In this document: positions 16,217 through 24,167 of the stretch, in pieces | Numbering within the stretch: position 1 is the first letter of the stretch | Layout of the letters: each line of letters begins with the position of its first letter | Assembly (NCBI GenBank): GCA_934717805.1 | Contig: CAKUZG010000004.1 | Span: 1 to 37,115, forward strand | DNA: 37,115 bases | From: an uncultured Candidatus Saccharibacteria bacterium | GTDB lineage: Bacteria; Patescibacteriota; Saccharimonadia; Saccharimonadales; Saccharimonadaceae | Direction: 5' to 3' | Translations under genes and position numbers: made by a program | Notes under the pieces: generated by a model | Told to the model about the DNA's origin: nothing | The model's database searches: none | The model's input: only the letters and a program-made list of their open reading frames with translations

Positions 16217-17276
16217 TAAAAATCCTTCTCTTAAATATAATTAACATTTCAAACGCGGATAAAAGTAAAATCTGCAAAGTGAAATTAGCATTTTTTTGGT
16301 TAAATCCCGTATTCGGAGCTAAAATTTTAGTCTTATTTTTAGATTGAGTTGTTGTTTTATTATTTTTTTCCTCAAAATTAATCTTTGGCTTAGAAAAATT
16401 ATTTTTTACAGAAGAATTTTCATTTTTTCCAGTTAAGTTAATATTCACATTCTGCTTTTTATTATCAATTTTATTTTCATTTATAAGGTTTAAATTATTG
16501 TTTTCGCTAGCATTATTAACTTCCAGTTTAGCCGATTCCTCATCTTTTTTGCTTTCTGGGTTTAACACCTCTGGATTTTCTAAAGCATCACCAGCATTTT
16601 CAAGCTCACTTGATTTTTTATCTGTATGTTCAGAAGTTTCAATTGATTTTTCAATATTATTTTCAGAATCATTATCTATTTCTACTTTTTTATCGTTTAA
16701 CACCAAACCGCCAGTTTTTGGTAAGTAATCGTTAAAATTACGCAAACTAAAATCATAGCCTTTCTTTATTTCTGAAGGTTTCATTGTTTCGCCATTTTTG
16801 ATAATCTCTTCTTTCGAAACTGCCATTTTTTCTACTCCACCCGCCGGTTTTAAATCCGTTGAATTCTTTTTATATCCAGCAATACATCTCTTTTCATCTG
16901 AACAAATGTAGTCTTTCAATTCACCGTCAATATATAACCCTAAAATTGGCTGTTGGCTAATTGTATCTACATTTCGAAATTCATCTTTAAAATTCGCATC
17001 TGTACCTATTGCATTTTGCGAAAAAGTAATATAACTCTGAGATTTAAAAATACCGTCTTTAAGATTTGCAATCTCAATCTGTTTTTGAGTATTTCTAATG
17101 GAAATTTCCTGAAATTTATAATCTTCACCACTATTAAAAATCTCCACAAATTCTTTACCGTTCGTAGCATAAACTCGTGAAATATAAATATTTTTTTGAC
17201 TAGCAAAAGTGTTTTTCGAAAGGAAAAGTGCGAGAAAAATCGGTAAAAATCCAACGATTATTAAAAATCTACGCAT
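16203..17276 (-). CDS. Surface protein with C-terminal PNTG-type anchor signal
   Basis: A 357-aa protein with a signal peptide (about 1-25), a beta-rich domain similar in plan to that of the following gene (ISRVYATNGKEFVEIFNSG versus ISKVSNSTIEITNLGDD), and a long Asn/Glu/Lys-rich linker (about 195-318). The C-terminal signal has the sortase layout: LAPNTGF (319-325), a hydrophobic stretch (about 331-348) and KRR. The motif differs from LPXTG, so it may be recognised by a lineage-specific sortase or just be a TM anchor. It heads the operon surface1-surface2-ruvC-ruvA, with AAAGGAGG before the ATG and an extended -10 TGTTAAAAT at 17304-17312. Confidence 0.7.
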   Translation of the reverse strand: MRRFLIIVGFLPIFLALFLSKNTFASQKNIYISRVYATNGKEFVEIFNSGEDYKFQEISIRNTQKQIEIANLKDGIFKSQSYITFSQNAIGTDANFKDEFRNVDTISQQPILGLYIDGELKDYICSDEKRCIAGYKKNSTDLKPAGGVEKMAVSKEEIIKNGETMKPSEIKKGYDFSLRNFNDYLPKTGGLVLNDKKVEIDNDSENNIEKSIETSEHTDKKSSELENAGDALENPEVLNPESKKDEESAKLEVNNASENNNLNLINENKIDNKKQNVNINLTGKNENSSVKNNFSKPKINFEEKNNKTTTQSKNKTKILAPNTGFNQKNANFTLQILLLSAFEMLIIFKRRIFNEVF

Positions 17277-17303
17277 TTTCCTCCTTTAAAAATCATTAAA
17301 AAT

Positions 17304-17312
17304 ATTTTAACA
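17304..17312 (-). promoter_or_regulatory. Extended -10 promoter of the surface protein-ruvC operon
   Basis: TGTTAAAAT on the minus strand, with a leader of about 20 bases that carries the AAAGGAGG ribosome binding site. Confidence 0.5.
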
Positions 17313-17340
17313 TAACCGAGATTTTTTTTCAAACTAAAAT

Positions 17341-17367
17341 AAAATCACCCGCCTTTGGAGTGATTTT
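17341..17367 (-). terminator. Terminator of rpmH
   Basis: AAAATCAC (17341-17348) pairs with GTGATTTT (17360-17367), with further pairing inside the loop. A T-rich tail follows on the minus strand, just after the rpmH stop. Confidence 0.7.
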
Positions 17368-17371
17368 ATAA

Positions 17372-17509
17372 TTAGACTGCAAGTCGTTTTCGGCCTTTTA
17401 GTCGGCGTCGTTTCAAAACTTTAATTCCAGCCTTTGAAGACATCTTATTTCGAAAACCATGAGTTTTCGCACGATGTCGTTTGTGTGGTTGATGTGTTCT
17501 TTTTGGCAT
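17372..17509 (-). CDS. rpmH: 50S ribosomal protein L34
   Basis: A 45-aa very basic protein starting MPKRTHQPHKRHRAKTHGF, with the standard L34 sequence through SSKAGIKVLKRRRLKGRKRL. Length is normal. L34 is a small 23S rRNA-binding protein of the large subunit. Its place next to dnaA and divergent from it is the classical bacterial origin layout. The usual next gene, rnpA (RNase P protein), is not there: rpmH is followed by a terminator and then by the surface-protein operon. The region upstream of the ATG (TAAAAT at 17519-17524, AGGA close to the ATG) suggests a very short leader. CGA is the main arginine codon. Confidence 0.97.
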   Translation of the reverse strand: MPKRTHQPHKRHRAKTHGFRNKMSSKAGIKVLKRRRLKGRKRLAV

Positions 17510-17626
17510 ATCTATCCTATTTTACACTTTAATATTCAAAAAATCAAGTTTAATACTTTTCACAAGCGTTTTAATCTTTTATTTAAACTTGAATTTCTGT
17601 TAAATTCATTTTATAGTATACCATAG

Positions 17627-17689
17627 TTTTCCACAAAAGACAAGGACTTTTCCACAATTATTACAGTAGTAGCAGAAAACTGTGGAAAA
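17627..17689. promoter_or_regulatory. DnaA-box cluster upstream of dnaA
   Basis: Three copies of TTTTCCACA, one mismatch from TTATNCACA: 17627-17635 and 17648-17656 in direct orientation exactly 21 bp apart (two helical turns), and an inverted copy at 17681-17689. They fill the 269-bp rpmH-dnaA gap and probably serve dnaA autoregulation and/or origin function. Confidence 0.65.
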
Positions 17690-17766
17690 GTTTTAATTCT
17701 TTTCAAAAATTATACCATATTTTTATTTCTTTGGTTTTTTGGGTTGTTGAAAACTCGAAAATATTA

Positions 17767-17772
17767 TAGAAT
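17767..17772 (+). promoter_or_regulatory. -10 element of dnaA (leaderless)
   Basis: TAGAAT with 6 bases to the ATG at 17779. No Shine-Dalgarno sequence is present, and a second TAGAAT overlaps it at 17772-17777. Confidence 0.45.
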
Positions 17773-17778
17773 AGAATT

Positions 17779-19137
17779 ATGAATGAGTTGTGGAAAAATA
17801 TCCTAGCTGAGCTTGAAATGGATCCTAAAATTCAAGGTGCGAATTTTAAGACTTGGTTTGCTGACACACAACTTTTATCTTTAGAGAATGATCACGCAGT
17901 TATTGGTGCTAAAAATTCTTTTATAACTAACACTATCAAGAAAAAATATCTTGAGCATATCAAAAAAGCTTTTCGAAATAATGGAAAAAATCCTGAGATC
18001 ATCTCTTTTGAGGTTATTTCTACAAAAAAACGTAAAAAACAAACCGAAGAAATTCCAACGCACTCTTCAAGAAAACCTTCTGTTGAAGATTTAATTAAAA
18101 AGAAAACTGAAAAAGCCAAACATTCTAGCGGCTTAAATAAAGACTATACTTTTGATAATTTCATCGTTGGTGGATCAAACGATCTTGCATTTTTTGCTAG
18201 CCAAAATGTTGCTAAAAATCCTGGCACAAAGTACAATCCGCTTTATTTTTATGGCGAATCTGGATTAGGAAAAACTCACTTAATGCAAGCAATCGGTAAT
18301 GAAATTGAAAAAACTCATCCAGAATTAACTGTTCTTTATATTACAATCGAAAACTTCTATCGTGATTTTTTGGATAACGTACGCTCAAAAAAGCAAGGTT
18401 ATGCTGATAAATATCGCAATGTTGATGTTTTAATTGTTGATGATATTCAGTTCATTTACGGAAAAGATAAAACTCAAGAAGAATTTTTCCATACCTTTAA
18501 TGAATTACACCGGGCAAATAAACAGATTATTCTCTCTAGCGATCGTGCACCTTCAAGTATTCCGACTTTAACTGATCGCCTAAAAAGCCGTTTCGAAAGT
18601 GGAATGACTGTTGATATCCAACTGCCTGACTTCGAAACTCGTCAAAGTATTGTTGAAGCACGGGCAGAACACGACAATGTTAAACTCGATCCTGAAGTGT
18701 CAGAGTTTATCGCCGAAAACTATCGCACGAATATTCGTGAAATTATTGGAGCGGTAACTCAACTCATTGCAATGGCAGAGCTGCGAAACATTAAGCCGAA
18801 TCTCGAGCTTGCACAGGGATTAATTCAAAACAGTCGACCAACCCGACCAAATCATCTTAACTCAAAAAAGATAATTGACAAAACGGCAAAATATCTAGGT
18901 GTTTCTAAAGAAGATATCTTAAGCAAGTCTCGCCAAAAAGATATTAATCATGCACGTCAAGTTGCTTGTTATCTAATGAAATACGAGTTAAAAATGAGTT
19001 TTCCTCAAATTGGTAAGGAATTCTCGCGCGATCATTCAACCATCATGAATGGCGTTTCGAAAATCGAAAAAGGCATCAAATTAGACGCTGAAATTCGCTC
19101 CGAAATTGAGAGCTTACGTGATTTAATTTATGAATAG
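17779..19137 (+). CDS. dnaA: Chromosomal replication initiator DnaA
   Basis: A 452-aa DnaA of normal length: N-terminal domain I (WKNILAELEMDPKIQGANFKTWF), a short variable linker, the AAA+ domain with Walker A GESGLGKT (159-166), Walker B DVLIVDDIQF (216-225) and the sensor LSSDRAPSSIPTLTDRLKSRF region. The C-terminal HTH (ARQVACYLMKYELKMSFPQIG and RDHSTIMNG) binds DnaA boxes. It initiates replication by opening the origin. Boxes lie both upstream and downstream of the gene. Its stop codon is inside the terminator hairpin at 19134-19158. Confidence 0.98.
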   Translation: MNELWKNILAELEMDPKIQGANFKTWFADTQLLSLENDHAVIGAKNSFITNTIKKKYLEHIKKAFRNNGKNPEIISFEVISTKKRKKQTEEIPTHSSRKPSVEDLIKKKTEKAKHSSGLNKDYTFDNFIVGGSNDLAFFASQNVAKNPGTKYNPLYFYGESGLGKTHLMQAIGNEIEKTHPELTVLYITIENFYRDFLDNVRSKKQGYADKYRNVDVLIVDDIQFIYGKDKTQEEFFHTFNELHRANKQIILSSDRAPSSIPTLTDRLKSRFESGMTVDIQLPDFETRQSIVEARAEHDNVKLDPEVSEFIAENYRTNIREIIGAVTQLIAMAELRNIKPNLELAQGLIQNSRPTRPNHLNSKKIIDKTAKYLGVSKEDILSKSRQKDINHARQVACYLMKYELKMSFPQIGKEFSRDHSTIMNGVSKIEKGIKLDAEIRSEIESLRDLIYE

Positions 19138-19158
19138 AGTCTAAACGGCTCTATTTTT
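19134..19158 (+). terminator. Terminator overlapping the dnaA stop codon
   Basis: ATAGAG (19134-19139, containing the TAG stop) pairs with CTCTAT (19149-19154), followed by a T tract. Confidence 0.6.
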
Positions 19159-19197
19159 ATATCTGTCAATTTGACATTTTCTATTTTTAGTTTCATA

Positions 19198-19232
19198 AAA
19201 AGCGAACAGTTTTATTTGTTCGCTTTTGACTT
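19198..19232. terminator. Second strong hairpin downstream of dnaA
   Basis: AAAAGCGAACA (19198-19208) pairs perfectly with TGTTCGCTTTT (19217-19227), followed by GACTTTTT. It looks like a second terminator that isolates the origin region from dnaA transcription. Confidence 0.65.
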
Positions 19233-19570
19233 TTTATAATTATATTTTATTTATATAGTTATTTAAGATACTTCTCTATTTGCGAAAATATATTTTTTAT
19301 TTTATTGCTATGTTTGACAATATCTTATTATTATTTTAATAAAATGTTGAAAGCTTGTGGAAAAATCAAAGATTTCGTTTGGAAAACCTGTAAAAATCTT
19401 GCAGAAAAAAATAGCAAAGTTTTACACAAGTTTACTGTGGATAATTTCCAATTTTCAAAATTGTGAAAAAGTATTTAATTTATGCACAATTTTTCAAAAA
19501 GTTTTGCTTTGATTTTCCACACAAAAAATGGTATAATTTAAGTAGTGAATAAGTGGTTTTCCACAGTTTC
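19230..19570. other. Putative oriC: AT-rich tract plus DnaA boxes
   Basis: The dnaA-dnaN gap begins with a very AT-rich tract (about 19228-19345), the expected unwinding element. A run of boxes follows: TGTGGAAAA 19356-19364, TTTTACACA 19420-19428, TGTGGATAA 19436-19444 (perfect TTATCCACA on the minus strand), TTATGCACA 19480-19488 (perfect TTATNCACA), and TTTTCCACA at 19513-19521 and 19557-19565. The gene order rpmH-dnaA-dnaN-recF supports an origin. The last two boxes overlap the dnaN promoter and leader. Confidence 0.75.
19509..19537 (+). promoter_or_regulatory. dnaN promoter overlapped by a DnaA box
   Basis: TTGATT (19509-19514), 17 bp, TATAAT (19532-19537) with a TG extension. A DnaA box (19513-19521) overlaps the -35 and spacer and another (19557-19565) lies in the leader, so dnaN-recF is probably controlled by DnaA. 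Confidence 0.65.
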
Positions 19571-19624
19571 CACAACACCTATTATTATAACTATTACTTT
19601 TTAAGAAAAAGGAATTTAAATTTT

Positions 19625-20719
19625 ATGGAACTGACTGTTAATAAAGATGATTTAGCTAAAGCACTCAATAATGTTGAAGGAATTGCAAGTGCAAAAACAA
19701 GTATGCCTATTCTTGAGAATATTCTTTTACAAACAGACGGACCAAGACTTTTAATTGCTGCTACAAATTTAGAGATTGCAATTTCACAGAAAATTAGTGC
19801 AAAAATCGAAAAAGTTGGTTCGATTATGGTTCCAGCAAGTTTAACAAAAAGTTTTATCAGTAGTCTTCCATCAAACAGTCAAGTTTCTTTTAAAGTTAGC
19901 GGTGATCATATTTTAATTGAAAGTGGAAATTATAGATCTAAAATTAATGGCTTTTCGGCTGAAGATTTCCCTGAATTACCAACAATTGATGAGCCAACTG
20001 CGCGATTTTTTATGGGTACCGATATTTTTAAAGAAGCAGTTGATCAAATCAACACGGTAAGTATGGACACTTCACGACCAATTTTGACTGGTGTATTTTT
20101 ACATACTTTCGAAAATTATATTTATATGGCTGCAACGGATGGTTATCGATTGAGTGAACGAAAATTATTCGAAACTGATCAAGAGTTTGAGTCAATTGTT
20201 CCAAGTAGTGTTTTGGCAAAAGTTAAAAGTGTTATCCCAGAAAAGCTTGATGAGATTGAAATTCTTATCAACGATAATCAAATTCAATTTATGGTTGGTG
20301 ATATTTTGGTGATCAGTAATTTAATTGATGGAAAATATGTTGAATATCGTCGTTTGATTCCTGAAAAAACTGAAACTACAGTAAAGATTAGCCGCACTGA
20401 TTTTTACCAAATTGCAAAAGTTGCAAAAGTTTTTAGTGATAAATCTGGCGGAAGTGTTAAAATTACTGCAAATGAAGAAACTTCGAAATTATCAATGCAT
20501 ACAATTGCTAGCGAAATTGGTGAAAATACATCTGAAGCTGATGCAGAAATTCAAGGTGGTGGCGAAGTTACGTTGAATGTAAATTATATTGAAAATGCTT
20601 TAAAACCATTAAAATCTTCGAAAATTTATTTTGGATTTTCAGGAAAACTTGCACCAACAATTTTCAAAAACACAGATAGTGATGATTATATTCATATTGT
20701 GATGCCGCTAAAAAGTTAG
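19625..20719 (+). CDS. dnaN: DNA polymerase III beta sliding clamp
   Basis: A 364-aa clamp starting at the ATG at 19625 (MELTVNKDDLAKALNNVEG), with AAGGAA in front. The frame is open further upstream from a GTG at 19553, but that stretch is promoter leader and a DnaA box, not protein. The three clamp domains are all present: the family N-terminus, the VFLHTFENYIYMAATDGYRLSERK segment, and the C-terminal TIFKNTDSDDYIHIVMPLKS ending with the usual MP motif. It tethers the replicative polymerase to DNA. recF follows after 7 bases. Confidence 0.97.
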   Translation: MELTVNKDDLAKALNNVEGIASAKTSMPILENILLQTDGPRLLIAATNLEIAISQKISAKIEKVGSIMVPASLTKSFISSLPSNSQVSFKVSGDHILIESGNYRSKINGFSAEDFPELPTIDEPTARFFMGTDIFKEAVDQINTVSMDTSRPILTGVFLHTFENYIYMAATDGYRLSERKLFETDQEFESIVPSSVLAKVKSVIPEKLDEIEILINDNQIQFMVGDILVISNLIDGKYVEYRRLIPEKTETTVKISRTDFYQIAKVAKVFSDKSGGSVKITANEETSKLSMHTIASEIGENTSEADAEIQGGGEVTLNVNYIENALKPLKSSKIYFGFSGKLAPTIFKNTDSDDYIHIVMPLKS

Positions 20720-20726
20720 GAACTAA

Positions 20727-21764
20727 ATGATTTTAAAAACTTTAAGAGTTCAGAATTTTCGAACGCATTCTGATTTCATTTTAGAAATTGGTGAAAAATC
20801 AACATTAATTTCTGGTGCAAACGGTAGCGGAAAAACTTCACTTCTCGAGGCAATTTATTTCACTCTTCAAGGAACTAGCTTCCGATCAAGCGATAAAGAA
20901 ATTCTTCGAAATGATGGTTCGAGCTGGTTTCGAATTGATTTAAAAGATTCAAAAGACTCGTTAAGGACAGTTAAGTTTGATAATTCCCTTGCAAGTTCGA
21001 AAAAGCAATTCCTAATCGACGGAAACAAAAAAGCGCGTCTGAGCGCAAATTTAAGGGTTCCTGTGGTGCTTTTTGAGCCTGAAGACTTGCAATTATTGAG
21101 TGGATCACCAAATCGTCGACGCAATTTCTTAGATCATTTTTTAGCTCAAATTTACCCGAGTTTTCAGTTAGCACTTTCAAGATACAACAAAGCCTTAAAG
21201 CAACGAAATAATCTGTTAAAAAGTGATAATTTCTCGAAGATTGAACTTTTTCCTTGGGATTTAATGCTTGCAGAATACGGTTCCGAAATTATTTCGAAAA
21301 GATGCGATTTTATAAAATTATTAAATTCAAAAATTGGAAATATTTATGCGGAAATTTCAGGAGTTAAAGATAATATTGAAATTCAATATTTGGGTGATAA
21401 TGTCTCGAAAAGCGAAATTCTAGCGATTTTAAATAAAAATGTTGAGCGTGACAAGATTTTAGGTTATACGAGCTTCGGTCCGCACAAGCATGACATTCAG
21501 TTTATTTTTAATGGAAAACCAGCGCAAAATGTGGCGAGTCGTGGCGAGAATCGTAGTTTAGTTTTGGCGCTTAAATTCATCGAAACAGATATTTTAGCAG
21601 AACTAACTGGAAAACGACCAATTGTTTTGCTTGATGATGTGTTTTCAGAGCTTGACAGTGATCGGCAGAAATTGCTAACTAAGCATTTTTCGAAATATCA
21701 AACTATTATAACCTCAACAAATGAAATTCAAGTTGATGAATGCAAAATAACCTCACTAATTTAG
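20727..21764 (+). CDS. recF: DNA replication/repair protein RecF
   Basis: A 345-aa ABC-type ATPase: N-terminal ILKTLRVQNFRTHSDFILEI, Walker A GANGSGKTS (about residues 31-39), the RRNFLDHFLAQIYP segment, signature-like VASRGENRSLVLALKF and Walker B IVLLDDVFSELD. RecF helps load RecA at gaps. It is the third gene of dnaN-recF, with the standard origin order; gyrB does not follow. The stop codon lies inside a bidirectional terminator. Confidence 0.96.
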   Translation: MILKTLRVQNFRTHSDFILEIGEKSTLISGANGSGKTSLLEAIYFTLQGTSFRSSDKEILRNDGSSWFRIDLKDSKDSLRTVKFDNSLASSKKQFLIDGNKKARLSANLRVPVVLFEPEDLQLLSGSPNRRRNFLDHFLAQIYPSFQLALSRYNKALKQRNNLLKSDNFSKIELFPWDLMLAEYGSEIISKRCDFIKLLNSKIGNIYAEISGVKDNIEIQYLGDNVSKSEILAILNKNVERDKILGYTSFGPHKHDIQFIFNGKPAQNVASRGENRSLVLALKFIETDILAELTGKRPIVLLDDVFSELDSDRQKLLTKHFSKYQTIITSTNEIQVDECKITSLI

Positions 21765-21776
21765 TGAGGTTATTTT
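21744..21776. terminator. Bidirectional terminator between recF and the T4SS locus
   Basis: A perfect 14-bp stem, AAAATAACCTCACT (21744-21757) with AGTGAGGTTATTTT (21763-21776). The recF stop is in the hairpin. It also ends the minus-strand unit that finishes at 21781. Confidence 0.88.
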
Positions 21777-21780
21777 TAAA

Positions 21781-22362
21781 CTAATCTGTAATAGGTCTTA
21801 CATTTTTTGTATCTTCCTTACATATTTCAGGATCACAGTAATTGTACTCAAGAACCGGATTCTCTTCTTTATCTGTATCATAGAAATAGAATTTATACCT
21901 GAAAGGTGTGAATGATTCAATCTTTACCCATAAAGTTTTCTTATTAACATCTAATTCAATTTTGAAACGATGCGTGAAAATATGAGTTTTTGGATCTGTC
22001 TTGGCCGAGTAAGAGTCTTTATACATACTTACGCGCTTGTAGTAAGTATTGTAATTATTGCCATTTGTTTTAAGCTGATATTGCCGAACAACACTTTGGA
22101 ACTCTCTGTACATGTTATAATTTGCGCCATTGTCAACAAACTTCTCAAAGCCAAAGTATGGAACGGCATATTCTGGAAGGGCTGCACCAGTTGGCTGGCC
22201 GATTACTTCTCCTGAAGCTGGGTCAATTTCAGGTTTTTTATTCGCCTGCTGTTGTTGATAAATAATTGACCAAATCGCCAAACCAATCATGAGCGCACTG
22301 GCAGATAAAAATGCTATTACGATTGCTTTAATTTTCTTATTTTTTAAAATATCTCTAAGCAT
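21781..22362 (-). CDS. Membrane-anchored protein of the T4SS locus, 193 aa
   Basis: A single-pass protein: basic N-terminus, TM helix (about 12-35, AIVIAFLSASALMIGLAIWSIIY), then an extracytoplasmic domain of about 155 residues rich in Tyr and Asn, with two cysteines near the C-terminus (YNYCDPEICKED). The topology is like that of VirB8, but the sequence is not one I recognise and I do not claim homology. It is the last gene of the operon behind the 1039-aa and 593-aa wall-hydrolase genes, with a clear AAAGGAG 6 bases before the ATG. A role in the same machine is inferred from position only. Confidence 0.65.
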   Translation of the reverse strand: MLRDILKNKKIKAIVIAFLSASALMIGLAIWSIIYQQQQANKKPEIDPASGEVIGQPTGAALPEYAVPYFGFEKFVDNGANYNMYREFQSVVRQYQLKTNGNNYNTYYKRVSMYKDSYSAKTDPKTHIFTHRFKIELDVNKKTLWVKIESFTPFRYKFYFYDTDKEENPVLEYNYCDPEICKEDTKNVRPITD

Positions 22363-22376
22363 GTTTAACTCCTTTA

Positions 22377-24158
22377 CTATTTAGTTACCCCGAATGCCGC
22401 AAAGGTCATTGAAATAACATAAGAAGGATCATATGGTGTTTCATCAAGTTCTTTACGTCCAGGGTTAGCTGTATACCATTTTCCGCCTGAGCTTTTTCGA
22501 ATAACAACGTAGTGGCTGGTGTTTAGGAATGGACCAGGACCACTTCCCGCCAACATAACTAATCCACCTTTCTTTAGAACATCTTCAACAGCGTTAACGG
22601 AAATATCAATTTTGGATTGTTTCAACCCGTAATCTTGTACCATTTCAATAACTCCTAGAGTAGTTCCGTATCCAGCTTCATAGCCCTTTTCGGCAGCCTT
22701 TTTGGCCATCTCAAGAGGGCTGATGGATTTTCCAGTAAGGGCTAGTACTATGTTGGAAACAGATGTTGGACCACAAGCTGCGCGACACATTGTATTTCCG
22801 GGATTCTTACCCCATTGCTCATTAGCCCATCGTGGATCGCATTGTTCGAAAACTGAGAATCCATCCGATGTTGTGTGTGAAGCATCTGCTGAGGTTAGGA
22901 ATTTACCTCCACCACCACCTCCTCCACAAGAGTCTGATGATTTTGAAGAGTTATCTCCACCGCCATTTAGTGATTCTTTTAAGAATTTTACGTAAGCTTC
23001 TTGTCCTTCAGCATTTGGGTGAATTCCGTCACCTGAATAAAGCTTTTCGCGTCCACCATTTTTCTCGGCGTAAGCTTTCCAATCTAAAACTTTGACTTCA
23101 CTATGCTTTGACGCAAACGCTGATAATTTTTTATTGATCACTTCATAATCGGCATTACCACCTTTAGAAAAGTTATTTACCCAATAAATTTTCTTACCCT
23201 TTAATTTACCAATTAGAGTTTCGGCAGCACTTTCGTCAAAATTATCGTTAGTTCCGAGGTTAATAACAACAGTATCATTTATCTCAGCTGGGAGATTACT
23301 TGTGGCGGCTGCGATCGAGTGCCCAACTGTGGCTGAAACGTTTGATCCTGGGAATGTTGAAGTAAGTTTATCTTGTACTCCAACAGTAATAGAGTCACCA
23401 ATAAAGGTTATTTTTCCAGTATTTGATGATTTATCTGAATCTGAAGATCCTGAATTTGAACTAGAGCTTGAACCGTTTGAACTTGATGAACTATTCGATG
23501 AGCTACTTGATGAACTAGATGAGCTGGAAGATCCTGAAGATTTTCCACCTTTACCCTTATATTTAGCGAGGATATCATTACCAACTTGCTCACCTTCTGC
23601 GATTCGTTTAGGTCGCAAGTCTTCGCGTGGTCGTTCAAATTGAAGCGTCCATGCTGTAGTTGCTTCTTTTACGGATTTTGCAGAACTCACAGCATCTTTG
23701 GCGGCATGTTCATCGCCTTCAAGTTCTGTCCATAGGAAATCTAGCTGAACACCAAGATCTGACACGGGCTTACCTTTTGATTTAGCGTAATTTTCAAGAT
23801 TTGTTCGCCGACCGAAAGACCACTGAGCAATACCATAACCAATCCCATTGCCTTCCTCATTTAAGTCAGGCTGAAAGTGGTTTGACTCACCCCAAAGGCT
23901 ACCCATAACTCCGGCAACCTGCTCATCGGTCCAACCTTTAGATTTAAAGAAGTTCCAGATTTTCTCGGCGTTATCATTTCCTTCAAGGTTTGTTGTTCCG
24001 CCACCACCGCTAGTTCCACAATCATCACCAGCATCATAATAGGTGATATTGTTTGAATTAAAGAATTTAGCATTAAAATCTGCTTTTGCTGGAAAGCTAA
24101 TTAAATCGGCTAGCAAAATGGATATGGCTATAATCGGTAAAATTCTGATTCGTTTCAT
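22377..24158 (-). CDS. Three-domain secreted wall hydrolase: tail-lysozyme-like + SGNH esterase + C39-like peptidase
   Basis: A 593-aa protein with signal peptide (1 to about 26). Domain 1 (about 60-200) resembles the phage tail lysozyme family: VAGVMGSLWGESNHFQPDLN with likely catalytic Glu91, and GIGYGIAQW. A pure Ser/Asn/Gly linker (about 207-245) follows. Domain 2 (about 248-398) is an SGNH hydrolase with GDSI (Ser256), GTND (302-305) and DGIHPN (Asp377, His380), the layout of peptidoglycan or sugar O-acetyl esterases. A Gly/Ser linker (about 399-418) leads to domain 3 (about 435-593), a C39-like cysteine peptidase: Gln439, ACGPTS with Cys462, SHYVVI with His549, and Asn565. All three active sites look complete. 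It lies 9 bases after the M23-containing gene in the T4SS locus. Inference: it cuts glycan, ester and peptide bonds of a cell wall, its own or a host's. Confidence 0.85.
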   Translation of the reverse strand: MKRIRILPIIAISILLADLISFPAKADFNAKFFNSNNITYYDAGDDCGTSGGGGTTNLEGNDNAEKIWNFFKSKGWTDEQVAGVMGSLWGESNHFQPDLNEEGNGIGYGIAQWSFGRRTNLENYAKSKGKPVSDLGVQLDFLWTELEGDEHAAKDAVSSAKSVKEATTAWTLQFERPREDLRPKRIAEGEQVGNDILAKYKGKGGKSSGSSSSSSSSSSSSNSSSSSNGSSSSSNSGSSDSDKSSNTGKITFIGDSITVGVQDKLTSTFPGSNVSATVGHSIAAATSNLPAEINDTVVINLGTNDNFDESAAETLIGKLKGKKIYWVNNFSKGGNADYEVINKKLSAFASKHSEVKVLDWKAYAEKNGGREKLYSGDGIHPNAEGQEAYVKFLKESLNGGGDNSSKSSDSCGGGGGGGKFLTSADASHTTSDGFSVFEQCDPRWANEQWGKNPGNTMCRAACGPTSVSNIVLALTGKSISPLEMAKKAAEKGYEAGYGTTLGVIEMVQDYGLKQSKIDISVNAVEDVLKKGGLVMLAGSGPGPFLNTSHYVVIRKSSGGKWYTANPGRKELDETPYDPSYVISMTFAAFGVTK

Positions 24159-24167
24159 TACTGTATA

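Noticed and set aside
16707..16724. LPKTG pentapeptide in the 357-aa surface protein (residues 185-189)
   Set aside because: It lies in mid-protein with no hydrophobic segment or basic tail after it, so it is not a sorting signal.
19553..19624. Upstream extension of dnaN from a GTG at 19553
   Set aside because: The segment is the dnaN leader with a DnaA box; the family N-terminus and an AAGGAA site support ATG at 19625.
22702..23643. Plus-strand ORFs rich in Glu/Leu/Asp or Pro opposite the Ser- and Gly-rich linkers of the 593-aa hydrolase
   Set aside because: Shadows of the linker repeats on the opposite strand; low complexity, no ribosome binding sites, and the minus-strand gene has clear domains.
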